64,000 bases of DNA, taken from positions 1 through 64,000 of the forward strand of contig NZ_JACHXA010000003.1 in the NCBI RefSeq assembly GCF_014191775.1, in the 5' to 3' direction. A model generated the notes under the pieces. The model did not search any database. It was given only the letters and a program-made list of their open reading frames with translations, and was not told the DNA's origin. Below, piece by piece: positions 51,041 to 60,196 of this stretch. A program made the translations under genes and the position numbers. This DNA comes from Limibacillus halophilus. GTDB lineage: Bacteria; Pseudomonadota; Alphaproteobacteria; Kiloniellales; CECT-8803. The number at the start of each line of letters is the position of its first letter. The first letter of the stretch is position 1.

Positions 51041-52351
51041 TCAGGGTGTTACATCCCGTTCCTTGGCTCCGCTGCCTGAACGATCACTGGGCATGGGAAC
51101 AAGCTCGCTAACAACCGGTGAGAGGCGTAGCGGCATGGCGACCATAGAACCCTGCTCCGCCACCGGTTTGGCCTCGCGCACTTTGATTCGATACATAACA
51201 AAGGCTGCGAGTAACAAGGCGACCGCGGCGACGAACCCGAAGAAGGCGGCAACCCCCAGAGAATCCATCAACAGCGCGGCCATCAACGGCCCGCCCGTTG
51301 CGCCTACAGAGTAGGCCAGCAAGAGTCCGCTGGAAGCCGCCACAAATTTCTCTTTTGGAAGATAGTCGAAGGCCTGGGCCATTGCGGTCGGATAGACCGC
51401 TGCCACCGCGCCGCCCATGATGCCTGCGACAATGAACAAAGAGAACTGAGGCAGTGTCGCGCTGTGCAATGAAATCGGCATTCCAAGAGCGCAAGCTGCG
51501 GCCGTTATCAACAAGATGACCAGCAGGATGCTGCGACGGTCGTACCGATCGGAAAAGCGGCCGATAGGGTATTGCAGCACCAAGCCACCGATCAACATCG
51601 ACCCCATGAAGAGCGAAACCTCGAAGGTGTCGAAGCCAATCCGCTTGGCGAAAACTGCTCCCATACCCCAGTAGGCACCTTGCATGACTCCAGAAGTCGC
51701 CGAGGCTATGACCGACAAGGGCGACGCACGGTAAAGCTCAAGCGGAGACATCGGATGGATGGCTTCCAAGCTGGGTGGCGATACCTTGCTTAGGGCGGTT
51801 GGAACCAAACAAACGGCCATCAGAATACCGCCGACCAGGAACACTTCCAGCCCATTGATATCCCAAAAATTGATCAGGAACTGCCCGCAAATCATGGCGA
51901 TGTAGCTCACCATCACGTAGAAGGCCAGAACCTGACCGCGCGTGCGGTTGTCGGCACGTTCGTTGAGCCAGCTCTCCATGGTCGAGAACAGTCCGGCGAT
52001 GCAAACACCGGCCAAGAAACGCAGCAGAAACCATGTTACAGGGTGGAAGAAGAGCGGCAGCGCCAACACGCTGGCGGTCATGATCGCTGCCAATCCGGCG
52101 AATGCGCGGATATGGCCGACCGCGATGATGACCTTCTGCCCGAGAATAGCGCCGACCAGCAAGCCACCGAAGTAAGCGGACATCACAACGCCTGTTACTA
52201 GCGTAGAGGACGCCGCTTCCTCCAGGCGCAATGGCACGACAATGCCCAGAAGACTGTGCCCCACCAGCATCAGATAGGCTCCCAGCATCAAGCTGGCGAC
52301 GCTCTTAATGACAGCAAACATCAGGGCCTTCCAATTCTTCTGCGGCAGCAT
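51041..52351 (-). CDS. MFS transporter
   Basis: A 436-aa inner-membrane protein with 12 predicted hydrophobic helices. The first cytoplasmic loop holds GLLVGAILGQKVIIAVGHIR and the sixth-to-seventh loop region holds GRFSDRYDRRSILL, a clear MFS motif A (GRxSDRxxRR). It resembles the YcaD-type subgroup by overall impression. The C-terminal tail is Pro/Ser-rich. The substrate is unknown. It stands alone between choX and the divergent HIT gene. Confidence 0.85.
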   Translation of the reverse strand: MLPQKNWKALMFAVIKSVASLMLGAYLMLVGHSLLGIVVPLRLEEAASSTLVTGVVMSAYFGGLLVGAILGQKVIIAVGHIRAFAGLAAIMTASVLALPLFFHPVTWFLLRFLAGVCIAGLFSTMESWLNERADNRTRGQVLAFYVMVSYIAMICGQFLINFWDINGLEVFLVGGILMAVCLVPTALSKVSPPSLEAIHPMSPLELYRASPLSVIASATSGVMQGAYWGMGAVFAKRIGFDTFEVSLFMGSMLIGGLVLQYPIGRFSDRYDRRSILLVILLITAAACALGMPISLHSATLPQFSLFIVAGIMGGAVAAVYPTAMAQAFDYLPKEKFVAASSGLLLAYSVGATGGPLMAALLMDSLGVAAFFGFVAAVALLLAAFVMYRIKVREAKPVAEQGSMVAMPLRLSPVVSELVPMPSDRSGSGAKERDVTP

Positions 52352-52508
52352 TCTGCAATGAATAGACTTTAGGTGTCCGACCCTAACGAAGTCAGCTCAG
52401 CAACGCCATGTCCCTATTCTTTCTGCGACAGGATTGTTTCTGGGCCGAATCTCTTCGCGCATACAGCCAGATATGGCATGCGCGGTAACGCTACAGTAAG
52501 CTTCCTCC

Positions 52509-52922
52509 ATGACCGACGATTTTGCCCTGCACGAGCGCCTTGAGGCCGACACGGCCTTCATCTCCGACCTACCTCTGACGCGGGTTCTCCTGATGCGAGA
52601 TGTCCGCTATCCCTGGTTGATCCTGGTGCCAAGGCGCCCCGGCGCGGTGGACCTTGATAGCTTGGCCCAGGACGACCTCCGGGACCTGTTCCTTGAAGCG
52701 CGATTAGCGTCCTTAGCGCTGAAGCGGTTGTTTACGCCTGACCGGATCAACGTCGGCGCGCTGGGTAACATGGTCACGCAACTCCATCTTCATGTTATTG
52801 CTCGTTTCGAGGACGATGACGCCTGGCCCGGCCCTGTTTGGGGCGCTCACCCCGCTCTCCCCTATGACGCGGCGACGCTTGAGGAGCGGTTGCACCAACT
52901 GCGCGCCGCGCTGACACACTGA
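52509..52922 (+). CDS. HIT-family nucleotide-binding protein
   Basis: A 137-aa protein with the histidine-triad region MVTQLHLHVIARFEDDDAWP near residues 80-99. HxHxx appears as HLHVIAR, and RYPWLILVPRR lies earlier. HIT proteins hydrolyse or transfer nucleoside monophosphates. The same variant (HVIARFEDDxAWPxPVWG) is common in alphaproteobacterial members I recall. It is followed 17 bp later by the DEXH helicase, so it may be cotranscribed. Confidence 0.88.
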   Translation: MTDDFALHERLEADTAFISDLPLTRVLLMRDVRYPWLILVPRRPGAVDLDSLAQDDLRDLFLEARLASLALKRLFTPDRINVGALGNMVTQLHLHVIARFEDDDAWPGPVWGAHPALPYDAATLEERLHQLRAALTH

Positions 52923-52939
52923 GCCGTCGGGCCGAATCG

Positions 52940-55372
52940 GTGGCACAGCCGGACCCACTGCTGCCGCGCCGGTTCCATGACTGGTTCCGGGCAAAGGGCT
53001 GGAAAGCCCGCGATCATCAGATTGATATGTTACAGGCTGCGCGCGACGCTCGTTCGGCTCTGCTCATCGCGCCGACCGGCGGCGGCAAAACGCTGGCTGG
53101 CTTCCTGCCAACGCTTATTGATCTAGCCGAAAACCCGCGTCCGGGCCTTCACAGTCTCTACATATCGCCTCTTAAGGCGCTCGCTGTCGACATTCACAGG
53201 AACTTACTGTCGCCCATCGCCGAAATGGGCTTGCCGATCACCTGCGAAACCAGAACCGGCGATACACCGCAAGCAAAACGCCAGCGGCAACGCCGCCACC
53301 CCCCCCAGATACTTTTGACAACCCCGGAATCGCTCGCCTTGATGCTGTCTTATCATGACGCAGAAGCGGTCTTTGCAACATTGTCCTGCGTCATTCTGGA
53401 TGAGCTACATGCGCTGGCCGGAAGTAAAAGAGGCGACCAACTCGCGCTTGCTTTGTCACGGCTGCAAAGCATCAACCCCACACTGCGCCGTGTCGGCCTA
53501 TCCGCCACTGTGCATGATCCGCGCGCCCTGCAAGCATGGGTATCGCCGAGCGGAAGCCCCGATGATGATCGGGTTAGACGAATAGAAGGCAAAGCGGGCG
53601 CCGCGCCTGATATTCAAATTCTCTCAACAGGGCCTCAACTGCCTTGGTCCGGTCATATGGCGATGCATGCCTTGCCGGAAATCTATGAGCGCATTCGCAA
53701 ACATGGCACGACGCTGGTTTTCGTGAACACACGCGCTCAAGCAGAGCTTACATTCCAGGGGTTGTGGCATCTAAACGAGGAAAACCTTCCCATTGCTCTC
53801 CATCATGGCAGCCTGGCGGTCGAGCAACGACGCAAGGTGGAAGCCGCCATGGGGCGAAACGCGCTGCGGGCCATCGTCGCCACCTCATCTCTAGATCTGG
53901 GTATCGACTGGGGTGCGGTCGACCTGGTTATACAGGTCGGGGCACCCAAGGGTGTATCGCGGCTTCTGCAAAGGGTTGGTCGCGCAAATCATCGCTTGGA
54001 ATCGCCTTCCAAAGCGCTGCTGGTGCCCGGCAACCGCTTCGAGGTTCTGGAATGCCGGGCAGCCATCGAGGGTGTGATGGCGCACGAACTGGACGGCGAC
54101 CTACCGAAGCCGGGCGGCCTGGATGTTCTAGCACAGCATATCTGGTGCATGGCTTGCAGCGGCCCACTTGATGCGGATTTGTTGTTTGACGAAATTACAA
54201 CTGCAGCGCCTTACCGCCGGCTATCCAGGGACGACTTCGACGCCGTGTTGGACTTCGTGGCTACCGGCGGTTACGCACTCAAAACCTACGACCGCTATCA
54301 AAGACTCCGTTTAGGACCGGATAATCTCTGGCGCTTGACCCATCCCCGCCACGCACAACGCTTGCGAATGAACATCGGCACAATTGTCGAATCCCCTTTG
54401 GTCAAGGTCCGCCTGCACCGCGGGCGCGTATTGGGTGAAGTCGAGGAGTACTTCATTCAGGGATTGCGCGCGGGTGATACCTTTCTTTTTGCAGGACAGC
54501 TCCTCCGCTTTTTGGGCATGAAGGAAAATACGGCACTTTGTTCAGCCGACGGACAGGGAGACCCGAAGATTCCGGCTTATGCGGGTGGGCGCCTGCCGCT
54601 ATCCACCTATCTGGCTGATCGGGTTCGATCGCTGTTGCAAGATGCGCACCGTTGGCACGACCTGCCGGACGCTGTGCGAGAGTGGCTACGGCTTCAGCAA
54701 CATCGTTCTCTCTTGCCGGATCGGAACGGCTTGCTGGTCGAAACATTCCCCCGCGCAGAGCGAGAGTATCTGGTTGCCTACTCCTTCGAGGGCCGAAATG
54801 CGCATCAGACCTTGGGGATGCTGCTAACCCGACGCATGGAGCGCATGGGCCTCTCCCCCCTCGGCTTCGTGGCCACAGACTACGTAATCGCCGTGTGGAG
54901 CCTGAAGCCGGCGATCGATCTTGATGCGCTGTTTGACGAGGATATGCTGGGTGATGATTTGGAGGCCTGGATGGCCGAGTCTTCTTTGTTGCGCCGAAGT
55001 TTTCGTAACGTCGCCGTCATCGCCGGGCTGATCGAGCGCAAACTGCCGGGCGCAGAGAAGAGCGGCAGACAGGTCACTATCAGTTCAGACCTGATTTATG
55101 ACGTTCTCCGAAAATACCAGCCCGACCACGTGTTGCTGCGAGCCACCTGGGCCGATAGCGCGGGCGGTCTGACCGATATCGGGCGATTAGGTGGTATGCT
55201 GGCGCGCATCAAGGGGCGTATTCGGCACCGACGCTTGGACCGAATTTCCCCGCTGGCTCTGCCTGTCCTATTGGAGATAGGCCGGGAACAGGTTTATGGA
55301 GCGGCCTTGGACGAGCTTTTCGATGAAGGTGCGAGAGCATTGATTGCCGAGGCTATAAGCGATACTGATTAA
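52940..55372 (+). CDS. Ligase-associated DEXH-box DNA helicase (Lhr-like)
   Basis: An 810-aa protein from GTG 52940. It has Walker A APTGGGKTLAGF, the motif II DELH in VILDELHALAGSKRGD, SAT in VGLSATVHDPRAL, and motifs V and VI (DWGAVDLVIQVGAPKGVSRL, then QRVGRANHR). The Lhr-type winged helix and C-terminal region follow. These 'ligase-associated' helicases act in DNA repair alongside an ATP-dependent ligase, an exonuclease and PdeM. PdeM is present downstream, but a PhyH gene separates them; ligase and exonuclease genes are not in the window. Confidence 0.93.
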   Translation: MAQPDPLLPRRFHDWFRAKGWKARDHQIDMLQAARDARSALLIAPTGGGKTLAGFLPTLIDLAENPRPGLHSLYISPLKALAVDIHRNLLSPIAEMGLPITCETRTGDTPQAKRQRQRRHPPQILLTTPESLALMLSYHDAEAVFATLSCVILDELHALAGSKRGDQLALALSRLQSINPTLRRVGLSATVHDPRALQAWVSPSGSPDDDRVRRIEGKAGAAPDIQILSTGPQLPWSGHMAMHALPEIYERIRKHGTTLVFVNTRAQAELTFQGLWHLNEENLPIALHHGSLAVEQRRKVEAAMGRNALRAIVATSSLDLGIDWGAVDLVIQVGAPKGVSRLLQRVGRANHRLESPSKALLVPGNRFEVLECRAAIEGVMAHELDGDLPKPGGLDVLAQHIWCMACSGPLDADLLFDEITTAAPYRRLSRDDFDAVLDFVATGGYALKTYDRYQRLRLGPDNLWRLTHPRHAQRLRMNIGTIVESPLVKVRLHRGRVLGEVEEYFIQGLRAGDTFLFAGQLLRFLGMKENTALCSADGQGDPKIPAYAGGRLPLSTYLADRVRSLLQDAHRWHDLPDAVREWLRLQQHRSLLPDRNGLLVETFPRAEREYLVAYSFEGRNAHQTLGMLLTRRMERMGLSPLGFVATDYVIAVWSLKPAIDLDALFDEDMLGDDLEAWMAESSLLRRSFRNVAVIAGLIERKLPGAEKSGRQVTISSDLIYDVLRKYQPDHVLLRATWADSAGGLTDIGRLGGMLARIKGRIRHRRLDRISPLALPVLLEIGREQVYGAALDELFDEGARALIAEAISDTD

Positions 55373-55437
55373 TCTGTGCAACAGCGCGAACAAACAGCGC
55401 AGGCACGTAAAAAGAACAAGGAAACCGGGGGGCGGTG

Positions 55438-56610
55438 ATGTTCAATTTCCTGAAGCTGAAGGCTCACACCACGGCGTCGGTGACGCCTCATGGCATGGTC
55501 ACCGAGGTCACCCCGAAACGGATCAGAGGTTGGGCCGTCGGTCGATCATCCGATGGCACGCCACTAGAGGTCGTGGTTAAAGCGGGCGAAATCGAGCTTG
55601 GACGTGCGCGAGCCAATTCCGAGCTTAACCAAGAGCAGTTTGAGGAATCGGAAGCCTAGGAGTCGGCAAAGGCTTTCGAAATCATCTGGCCCGAACCGAG
55701 GTCGCATCTAACTTTAGAGGTCGTGTTTGCCGAATCCGGCATTCCGCTTTTGGGTAGTCCACGCCACCTGGGCGCGTCGCCCTGGAATCCACCCGATAGC
55801 GACTTCGCCGATTTAAGCGAAATTCCAGACGATGATGTGGTTCCGCCCTTGGATAGAACGGAATGTGATGAAAGCGCGCTGACCCAAGATCAACTGCTGT
55901 GGCGAAGACAGGGTTACCTCATTCTAGATAGTTTCATGCCGAGTGATCTGGTGGAGAGTTACGCCGAGGCCCGCTGGCGACTGCTGCCGAAGGTGCATGG
56001 ATGGAACTCAGCAGTCCCTTACATGCACGTTCCGGAGGCCTTGGCACTTTGCACCTGCGCGCCCCTTGCAGCGAAGCTCGAGGAACTCATAAGCGAGCCA
56101 ATGGGCCTCCACTTGAACCTGACACACTGGGTATCCACACAACGCAATTGGCATCAAGACGATTATCTGAACCCAGAAACCCTCAATAGCTACTACGCTG
56201 CGGTTTGGATTGCCTTGGACGATATTCACCCGGATTCAGGGCCGTTCGAGTACGTTCCCGGCTCCCACCGCTGGCCGGTCATGCGTCGCGAGAAAGTTCG
56301 CAGCTTGATGCCACCCTATCTGAGGCATGGAGGGTGGCCGAAGTACTCGGAGCCCTTGGTGGTCGCCGCCTGTGAAAGGGAGATCGCCAGGCGGCGAGCC
56401 GAAACCAGACAGTTCATTGCCAAGAAGGGTGACGTCCTGATTTGGCATGGCAGACTGTTACACCGCGGCACGGCCCCGAGAAATCCCACGTTGCAGCGGC
56501 GCGCCATGATCGCTCATTATAGTGCTATCGATCGCCGCCCTCGTTTTCCGGCAGCCAAGCAGGCAGACGGCGGAGGGTGGTACTTTCCAGTCAACCAGCA
56601 GCTTTTCTAA
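55438..56610 (+). pseudogene. PhyH-family dioxygenase interrupted by an in-frame TAG
   Basis: The frame from ATG 55438 encodes a GWA-type N-terminal module (MVTEVTPKRIRGWAVG), reaches TAG at 55657-55659, and continues in the same frame without any other stop to 56610. Residues directly after the TAG (ESAKAFEIIW, then LTLEVVFAESG) align with the intact paralogue at 46500-47666, so the stop lies inside a conserved domain and no frameshift is involved. The catalytic part retains NWHQDDYL, the distal His in LLHRG and the Arg region RRAMIAHYSA. A GTG at 55723 with AGAGG upstream could restart translation. Annotated as a pseudogene, but readthrough or reinitiation is possible. Confidence 0.82.
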
Positions 56611-56615
56611 CGCCT

Positions 56616-57305
56616 TTGACCGCACAGGAACATTCCATCCAGCTAAACGGCGCCAACTTGGTGTTGAGGGTTAGCGGCGCACTTTTTTGGCCTGCGCGCG
56701 CCACCTTGGTAGTAGCCGACCTGCACCTGGAAAAGGCGAGCAGTTTCTGGCGGCAGGGGCAACTGCTTCCACCTTACGATAGCCAGGAAACTTTGGCGCG
56801 CTTGACCGACGAGTTGCGAAACATCAAGCCGGTCAAGCGGGTCATCTGTCTGGGCGATTCCTTCCACGATTCAGAAGCCGGAAACCGTCTGCAACCCGAT
56901 TCCCGTCGCTGGCTGGAGGCCTGGACATCCCATCTGGAATGGATTTGGATCGCAGGAAACCACGATCCCGACCCGCGCGGTAGCTGGGGTGGGTACGTTA
57001 TGGAAGAACTGCGCGATGGGCCCCTTGTTTTTCGCCACCAGGCGCAAGCCGGCGGTGTCCTGAATGGAGGAGAGGTTTCGGGGCATTTTCATCCTAAAGC
57101 CGCGATTAGGGTCCGCGGCAAGCGCCTGACCGGCCCAGCTTTCATTGAGGATGGGAAACGCCTTATCTTACCTGCCTTTGGGGCTTTGACAGGCGGCCTG
57201 GATGTATCCGATCCGGCGATTGCCGGTTTGTTTGAATCAGGGGTCAGGACCCATCTGCTCGGGCGACGCAGCATCGCAACCCTGTCCTCCGGTATTGTTG
57301 GGTGA
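56616..57305 (+). CDS. pdeM: Ligase-associated metallophosphoesterase PdeM
   Basis: A 229-aa calcineurin-like phosphoesterase if started at TTG 56616; a GTG at 56577 gives 13 more residues overlapping the PhyH end, and no start has a good ribosome-binding site. Metal motifs are VVADLHLEKASSF, ICLGDSFHD, AGNHDPDPRG and SGHFHPKAAI. The SGALFWP and LLPPYDSQETLARL segments are typical of PdeM, which accompanies the ligase-associated helicase and ATP-dependent ligase in DNA repair. It ends before the bidirectional terminator at 57330. Confidence 0.9.
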   Translation: MTAQEHSIQLNGANLVLRVSGALFWPARATLVVADLHLEKASSFWRQGQLLPPYDSQETLARLTDELRNIKPVKRVICLGDSFHDSEAGNRLQPDSRRWLEAWTSHLEWIWIAGNHDPDPRGSWGGYVMEELRDGPLVFRHQAQAGGVLNGGEVSGHFHPKAAIRVRGKRLTGPAFIEDGKRLILPAFGALTGGLDVSDPAIAGLFESGVRTHLLGRRSIATLSSGIVG

Positions 57306-57329
57306 ATCCAACCGTCAGGTGCAAAGAAA

Positions 57330-57360
57330 ATGGAGTCCGCTGAACGATAGCGGACTCCAT
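57330..57360. terminator. Bidirectional rho-independent terminator
   Basis: ATGGAGTCCGCT (57330-57341) pairs perfectly with AGCGGACTCCAT (57349-57360) around a 7-nt loop. It lies between convergent pdeM and the fasciclin gene. On the minus strand a T-rich run (TTTTCTTTG) follows, and on the plus strand TT follows, so it serves the fasciclin gene best. Confidence 0.85.
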
Positions 57361-57384
57361 TTAAGGCAACCTTGCGAAGCAGCG

Positions 57385-57921
57385 TTACATGACCGGTGGC
57401 ATGATCACTTCATCAACCACATGGATAACGCCATTGTCTGCCCAAACGTTTGCCTGAACCACCATTGGCAGGTTGCCAGCACCGGGGCCAGAGCCGACAA
57501 AAACTTGATTACCTAGGCCATTAATATAGAGCTTCTCGCCGTTTGCGGTATCGGCCCAGGTCGTCTTGTTCATGACGGCCTTGGCAGGAACGCGGCCGGG
57601 GACGACGTGATAGGTTAGGATTGCTACCAACTTATCCTTGTTCTCAGGCTTAAGCAGCATCTCCACAGTGCCTGCCGGAAGTTTAGCGAAGGCATCGTCG
57701 CTCGGCGCAAAGACCGTGAAAGGTCCGTCGCCCTGAAGCGTTTCAACTAGGCCTGCAGCCTGGACTGCGGTAACCAACGTCTTAAAAGATCCGGCTGCGA
57801 CCGCTGTCTCGACAATATCTTTTCCGGTCATCCGCGGGTCCGACGCTTGCGCCGCGAAACCGCTAAGTAAGAACAGGGCGGCGGCAAGGGCCGCCTTCGA
57901 ACGAGTCATCGTCTTGATCAA
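57385..57921 (-). CDS. Exported fasciclin-domain protein
   Basis: A 178-aa protein starting at TTG 57921, chosen because GGGAGAG lies 4-5 nt upstream; an ATG at 57909 lacks a site. It has a signal peptide (core [17 protein letters not shown]). The FAS1 domain covers about residues 35-175: [39 protein letters not shown], then [11 protein letters not shown] and [14 protein letters not shown], which match the FAS1 H1/H2 regions. FAS1 proteins are extracytoplasmic adhesion-like factors. It is divergent from the photolyase gene. Confidence 0.93.
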   Translation of the reverse strand: MIKTMTRSKAALAAALFLLSGFAAQASDPRMTGKDIVETAVAAGSFKTLVTAVQAAGLVETLQGDGPFTVFAPSDDAFAKLPAGTVEMLLKPENKDKLVAILTYHVVPGRVPAKAVMNKTTWADTANGEKLYINGLGNQVFVGSGPGAGNLPMVVQANVWADNGVIHVVDEVIMPPVM

Positions 57922-58113
57922 TTTTCTCTCCCTTCGTATGGCTACTGTTTAGTGATCGACAGGCTCCCACTGCCGGAAGCGTGTCTGGTCTGGGAACTAA
58001 CTCGGGAGAGTCGAAGAACAAGCACGGCACTCATAAAACAAACGTGATGAAATAAAGATGATCCAAGGCTCACTTTATTTCGTAGACAGCTGTTTGGCGC
58101 GATAGGAGCGGCC

Positions 58114-59592
58114 ATGGTTACGTCCATCATTTGGTTTCGCCGGGACCTTCGCCTTTCCGACAACCCGGCCCTGACTGCCGCAGTGGCTGCGGGCGGGCCT
58201 GTCGTCCCACTCTTCATTCTCGAAGACGCAACCAAAGGGGACAACACCTGCAGGGATTATGATTCAGGAACGGGAACCGCCTGTGATTGGTGGCTGCACC
58301 ATAGCCTCAACGCTCTCGAAGGAGCTCTGAGTGCTCAAGGGATGTCCTTGGTTCTGCGGCGTGGTGACCCGGAACAAATTCTCCGGCAGGTCGTCGAGGA
58401 AACACAGGCAGCGGCGATTTTCTGGAACCGCCGTTATGAGCCTGGAGGGATAGAGCATGATCGCAAGATCAAACAGGACTTGCGTCTTCAAGGTCTGACC
58501 GTTGAAAGCTTTAACGGCTCGCTTTTGGCCGAACCCTGGTCGGTGAAAACCAAGGCTGATGGCCCATTCAAGGTCTTCACGCCCTTTTGGAACGCACTCC
58601 AGCGGAACCGCGGGCAGGTTCCTGTCCAGGCAGCGCCGCGGATCCCACAGCACCCTGCCGTTCGCTGCTTCAGCGAGCGTCTAGATGATTGGCGGTTACT
58701 GCCACGCAATCCGGATTGGGCCAACGGCTTTTCCGACGTCTGGCAGCCGGGAGAAGCTGGCGCTCTAGATCAGCTTGTGACCTTTCTGGAGAAAAGCCTT
58801 TGTCATTATAAGGAGGGTCGCGACAGGCCCGACCGAGAACAGGTTTCGCGCCTGTCGCCACACCTGCGTTGGGGCGAGATATCACCAAACCAAATCTGGC
58901 AGGCAACTTTAATGGCCAGCGAGAAAACCGGGAAAAGCGATGGCTTGCGAGCCGCTGCTTGGGCGTTCCTTCGTGAACTGGGATGGCGGGATTTTTCCTA
59001 TCATCTGCTCTATCACTGGCCAAGCCTGCCCGCGCGCAACTGGCGACCCGAGTTCGATAAATTTTCCTGGAATCAAGACAGTCGGGCCTTTCAGGCTTGG
59101 AGCAAAGGCAACACGGGCTATCCCATCGTTGACGCAGGCATGCGCCAACTATGGGTCAGTGGTTGGATGCACAATCGCGTGCGGATGATCACGGCGTCCT
59201 TCCTGATAAAAGACCTGCTGATTGACTGGCGCCAGGGTGCCGCTTGGTTCGCGCAGACGCTCGTAGATGCTGATATTGCAAATAACAGCGCCTCTTGGCA
59301 GTGGGTAGCCGGAAGTGGCGCCGACGCCTCTCCGTTCTTCCGGGTGTTCAATCCAATCACGCAAGGGGCGAAGTTCGATCCTGACGGCAGCTATGTCCGA
59401 ACCTGGGTTCCGGAGCTGTCAGCATTGCCAAAACAATGGATTCACAAGCCCTGGGAAGCGCCCGCCGCTGCGCTCGAGGAAGCGAACGTCCAGCTAGGGA
59501 AAAACTATCCTCACCCCATTGTCGATCATGCGACGGCCCGGCAAAGAGCACTTGCGACCTTCGAAGCAATACGCGGGGATCAGCCAGGTTAA
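58114..59592 (+). CDS. phrB: Deoxyribodipyrimidine photolyase
   Basis: A 492-aa cryptochrome/photolyase-family protein. The N-terminal antenna-binding domain starts IIWFRRDLRLSDNPALTAAV. The FAD-binding C-terminal region has LSPHLRWGEISPNQIW, FLRELGWRDFSYHLL, GNTGYPIVDAGMRQLW, GWMHNRVRM and DADIANNSASWQWVAGSGAD. These match class I CPD photolyases, which use light to split cyclobutane pyrimidine dimers. TAGGAGCGGCC precedes the ATG. Confidence 0.95.
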   Translation: MVTSIIWFRRDLRLSDNPALTAAVAAGGPVVPLFILEDATKGDNTCRDYDSGTGTACDWWLHHSLNALEGALSAQGMSLVLRRGDPEQILRQVVEETQAAAIFWNRRYEPGGIEHDRKIKQDLRLQGLTVESFNGSLLAEPWSVKTKADGPFKVFTPFWNALQRNRGQVPVQAAPRIPQHPAVRCFSERLDDWRLLPRNPDWANGFSDVWQPGEAGALDQLVTFLEKSLCHYKEGRDRPDREQVSRLSPHLRWGEISPNQIWQATLMASEKTGKSDGLRAAAWAFLRELGWRDFSYHLLYHWPSLPARNWRPEFDKFSWNQDSRAFQAWSKGNTGYPIVDAGMRQLWVSGWMHNRVRMITASFLIKDLLIDWRQGAAWFAQTLVDADIANNSASWQWVAGSGADASPFFRVFNPITQGAKFDPDGSYVRTWVPELSALPKQWIHKPWEAPAAALEEANVQLGKNYPHPIVDHATARQRALATFEAIRGDQPG

Positions 59593-59629
59593 TCGTGGCC
59601 TCACTTGTGTCGGCTTGCTCGGCATACCA

Positions 59630-59649
59630 TTGATGTTATAACATATCAA
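59630..59649. promoter_or_regulatory. Zur-type operator upstream of zur-znuCB
   Basis: TTGATGTTATAACATATCAA has the perfect 12-bp palindrome ATGTTATAACAT at 59633-59644, resembling zinc-uptake-regulator boxes (TGTTATAACA core). It ends about 29 bp before the zur GTG, placing it over or near the promoter of the zur-znuC-znuB operon. Binding by the Zur encoded just downstream is inferred. Confidence 0.78.
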
Positions 59650-59677
59650 TCAATGCCAACAGGTGAGGATAAAGCCC

Positions 59678-60196
59678 GTGACTCGGTTCAACACCACTGC
59701 TGCAGCCTTCGGCACAACGGAGCACGACCATCAGCGTTGCCAGGAACGGGCTCTGGGTGAAGCCGAAGCGCTCTGTGAAAAACGAGGACTCCGGCTGACC
59801 GAGATTAGGCGCGCGGTCTTGGAGATCGTCTGGAACCGCCATGCACCGGTCGGCGCTTATGATATCCTCGACACCTTATCGAATGACCGCGGCAGAATCG
59901 CCCCGCCTACTGTTTATCGCGCCCTCGACTTCCTCTTGGTACAGGGTTTGATCCATCGTATCGAGAGCCTGAACGCTTACGTCGGCTGCCCGGTCCCCGG
60001 CGAGAAGCATATTAGCCAGTTCCTGATTTGCCGCGACTGTGGTTCTGCCGCGGAGGTAAGCGATCCTGCTATAGATCAGGCAATCGACAGTGTCCTCGCC
60101 CACCTCAAGTTCGAGGCAGGACGCCGGACACTCGAGATTGAAGGCCTATGTGGACGATGTCAGGGGCCGCATTCGGAAAAGGCCCGCGGTCAATGA
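59678..60196 (+). CDS. zur: Fur-family zinc uptake regulator Zur
   Basis: A 172-aa protein from GTG 59678, preceded by GGTGAGGA; an upstream in-frame GTG at 59663 is the ribosome-binding region. The winged-helix region has IAPPTVYRALDFLLVQGLIH (about 74-93). Two CxxC pairs form the structural zinc site (C118/C121 and C158/C161). Direct linkage with znuC and znuB identifies it as Zur rather than Fur. Zinc-loaded Zur represses zinc uptake genes and probably its own operon through the box at 59630-59649. Its stop overlaps the znuC ATG. Confidence 0.93.
   Translation: MTRFNTTAAAFGTTEHDHQRCQERALGEAEALCEKRGLRLTEIRRAVLEIVWNRHAPVGAYDILDTLSNDRGRIAPPTVYRALDFLLVQGLIHRIESLNAYVGCPVPGEKHISQFLICRDCGSAAEVSDPAIDQAIDSVLAHLKFEAGRRTLEIEGLCGRCQGPHSEKARGQ

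Noticed and set aside
51030-51046. CCTGATTAAAATCAGGG hairpin at the end of the MFS gene
   Set aside because: The stem is only 6 bp, overlaps the stop codon, and the T-run follows about 20 nt later, so I could not support a terminator call.
55657-55659. TAG as a pyrrolysine codon, given the MttB-family gene nearby
   Set aside because: The MttB gene itself has no in-frame TAG, no pylS or pylT is seen in the window, and PhyH enzymes are not known to use pyrrolysine. A nonsense mutation or reinitiation is simpler.
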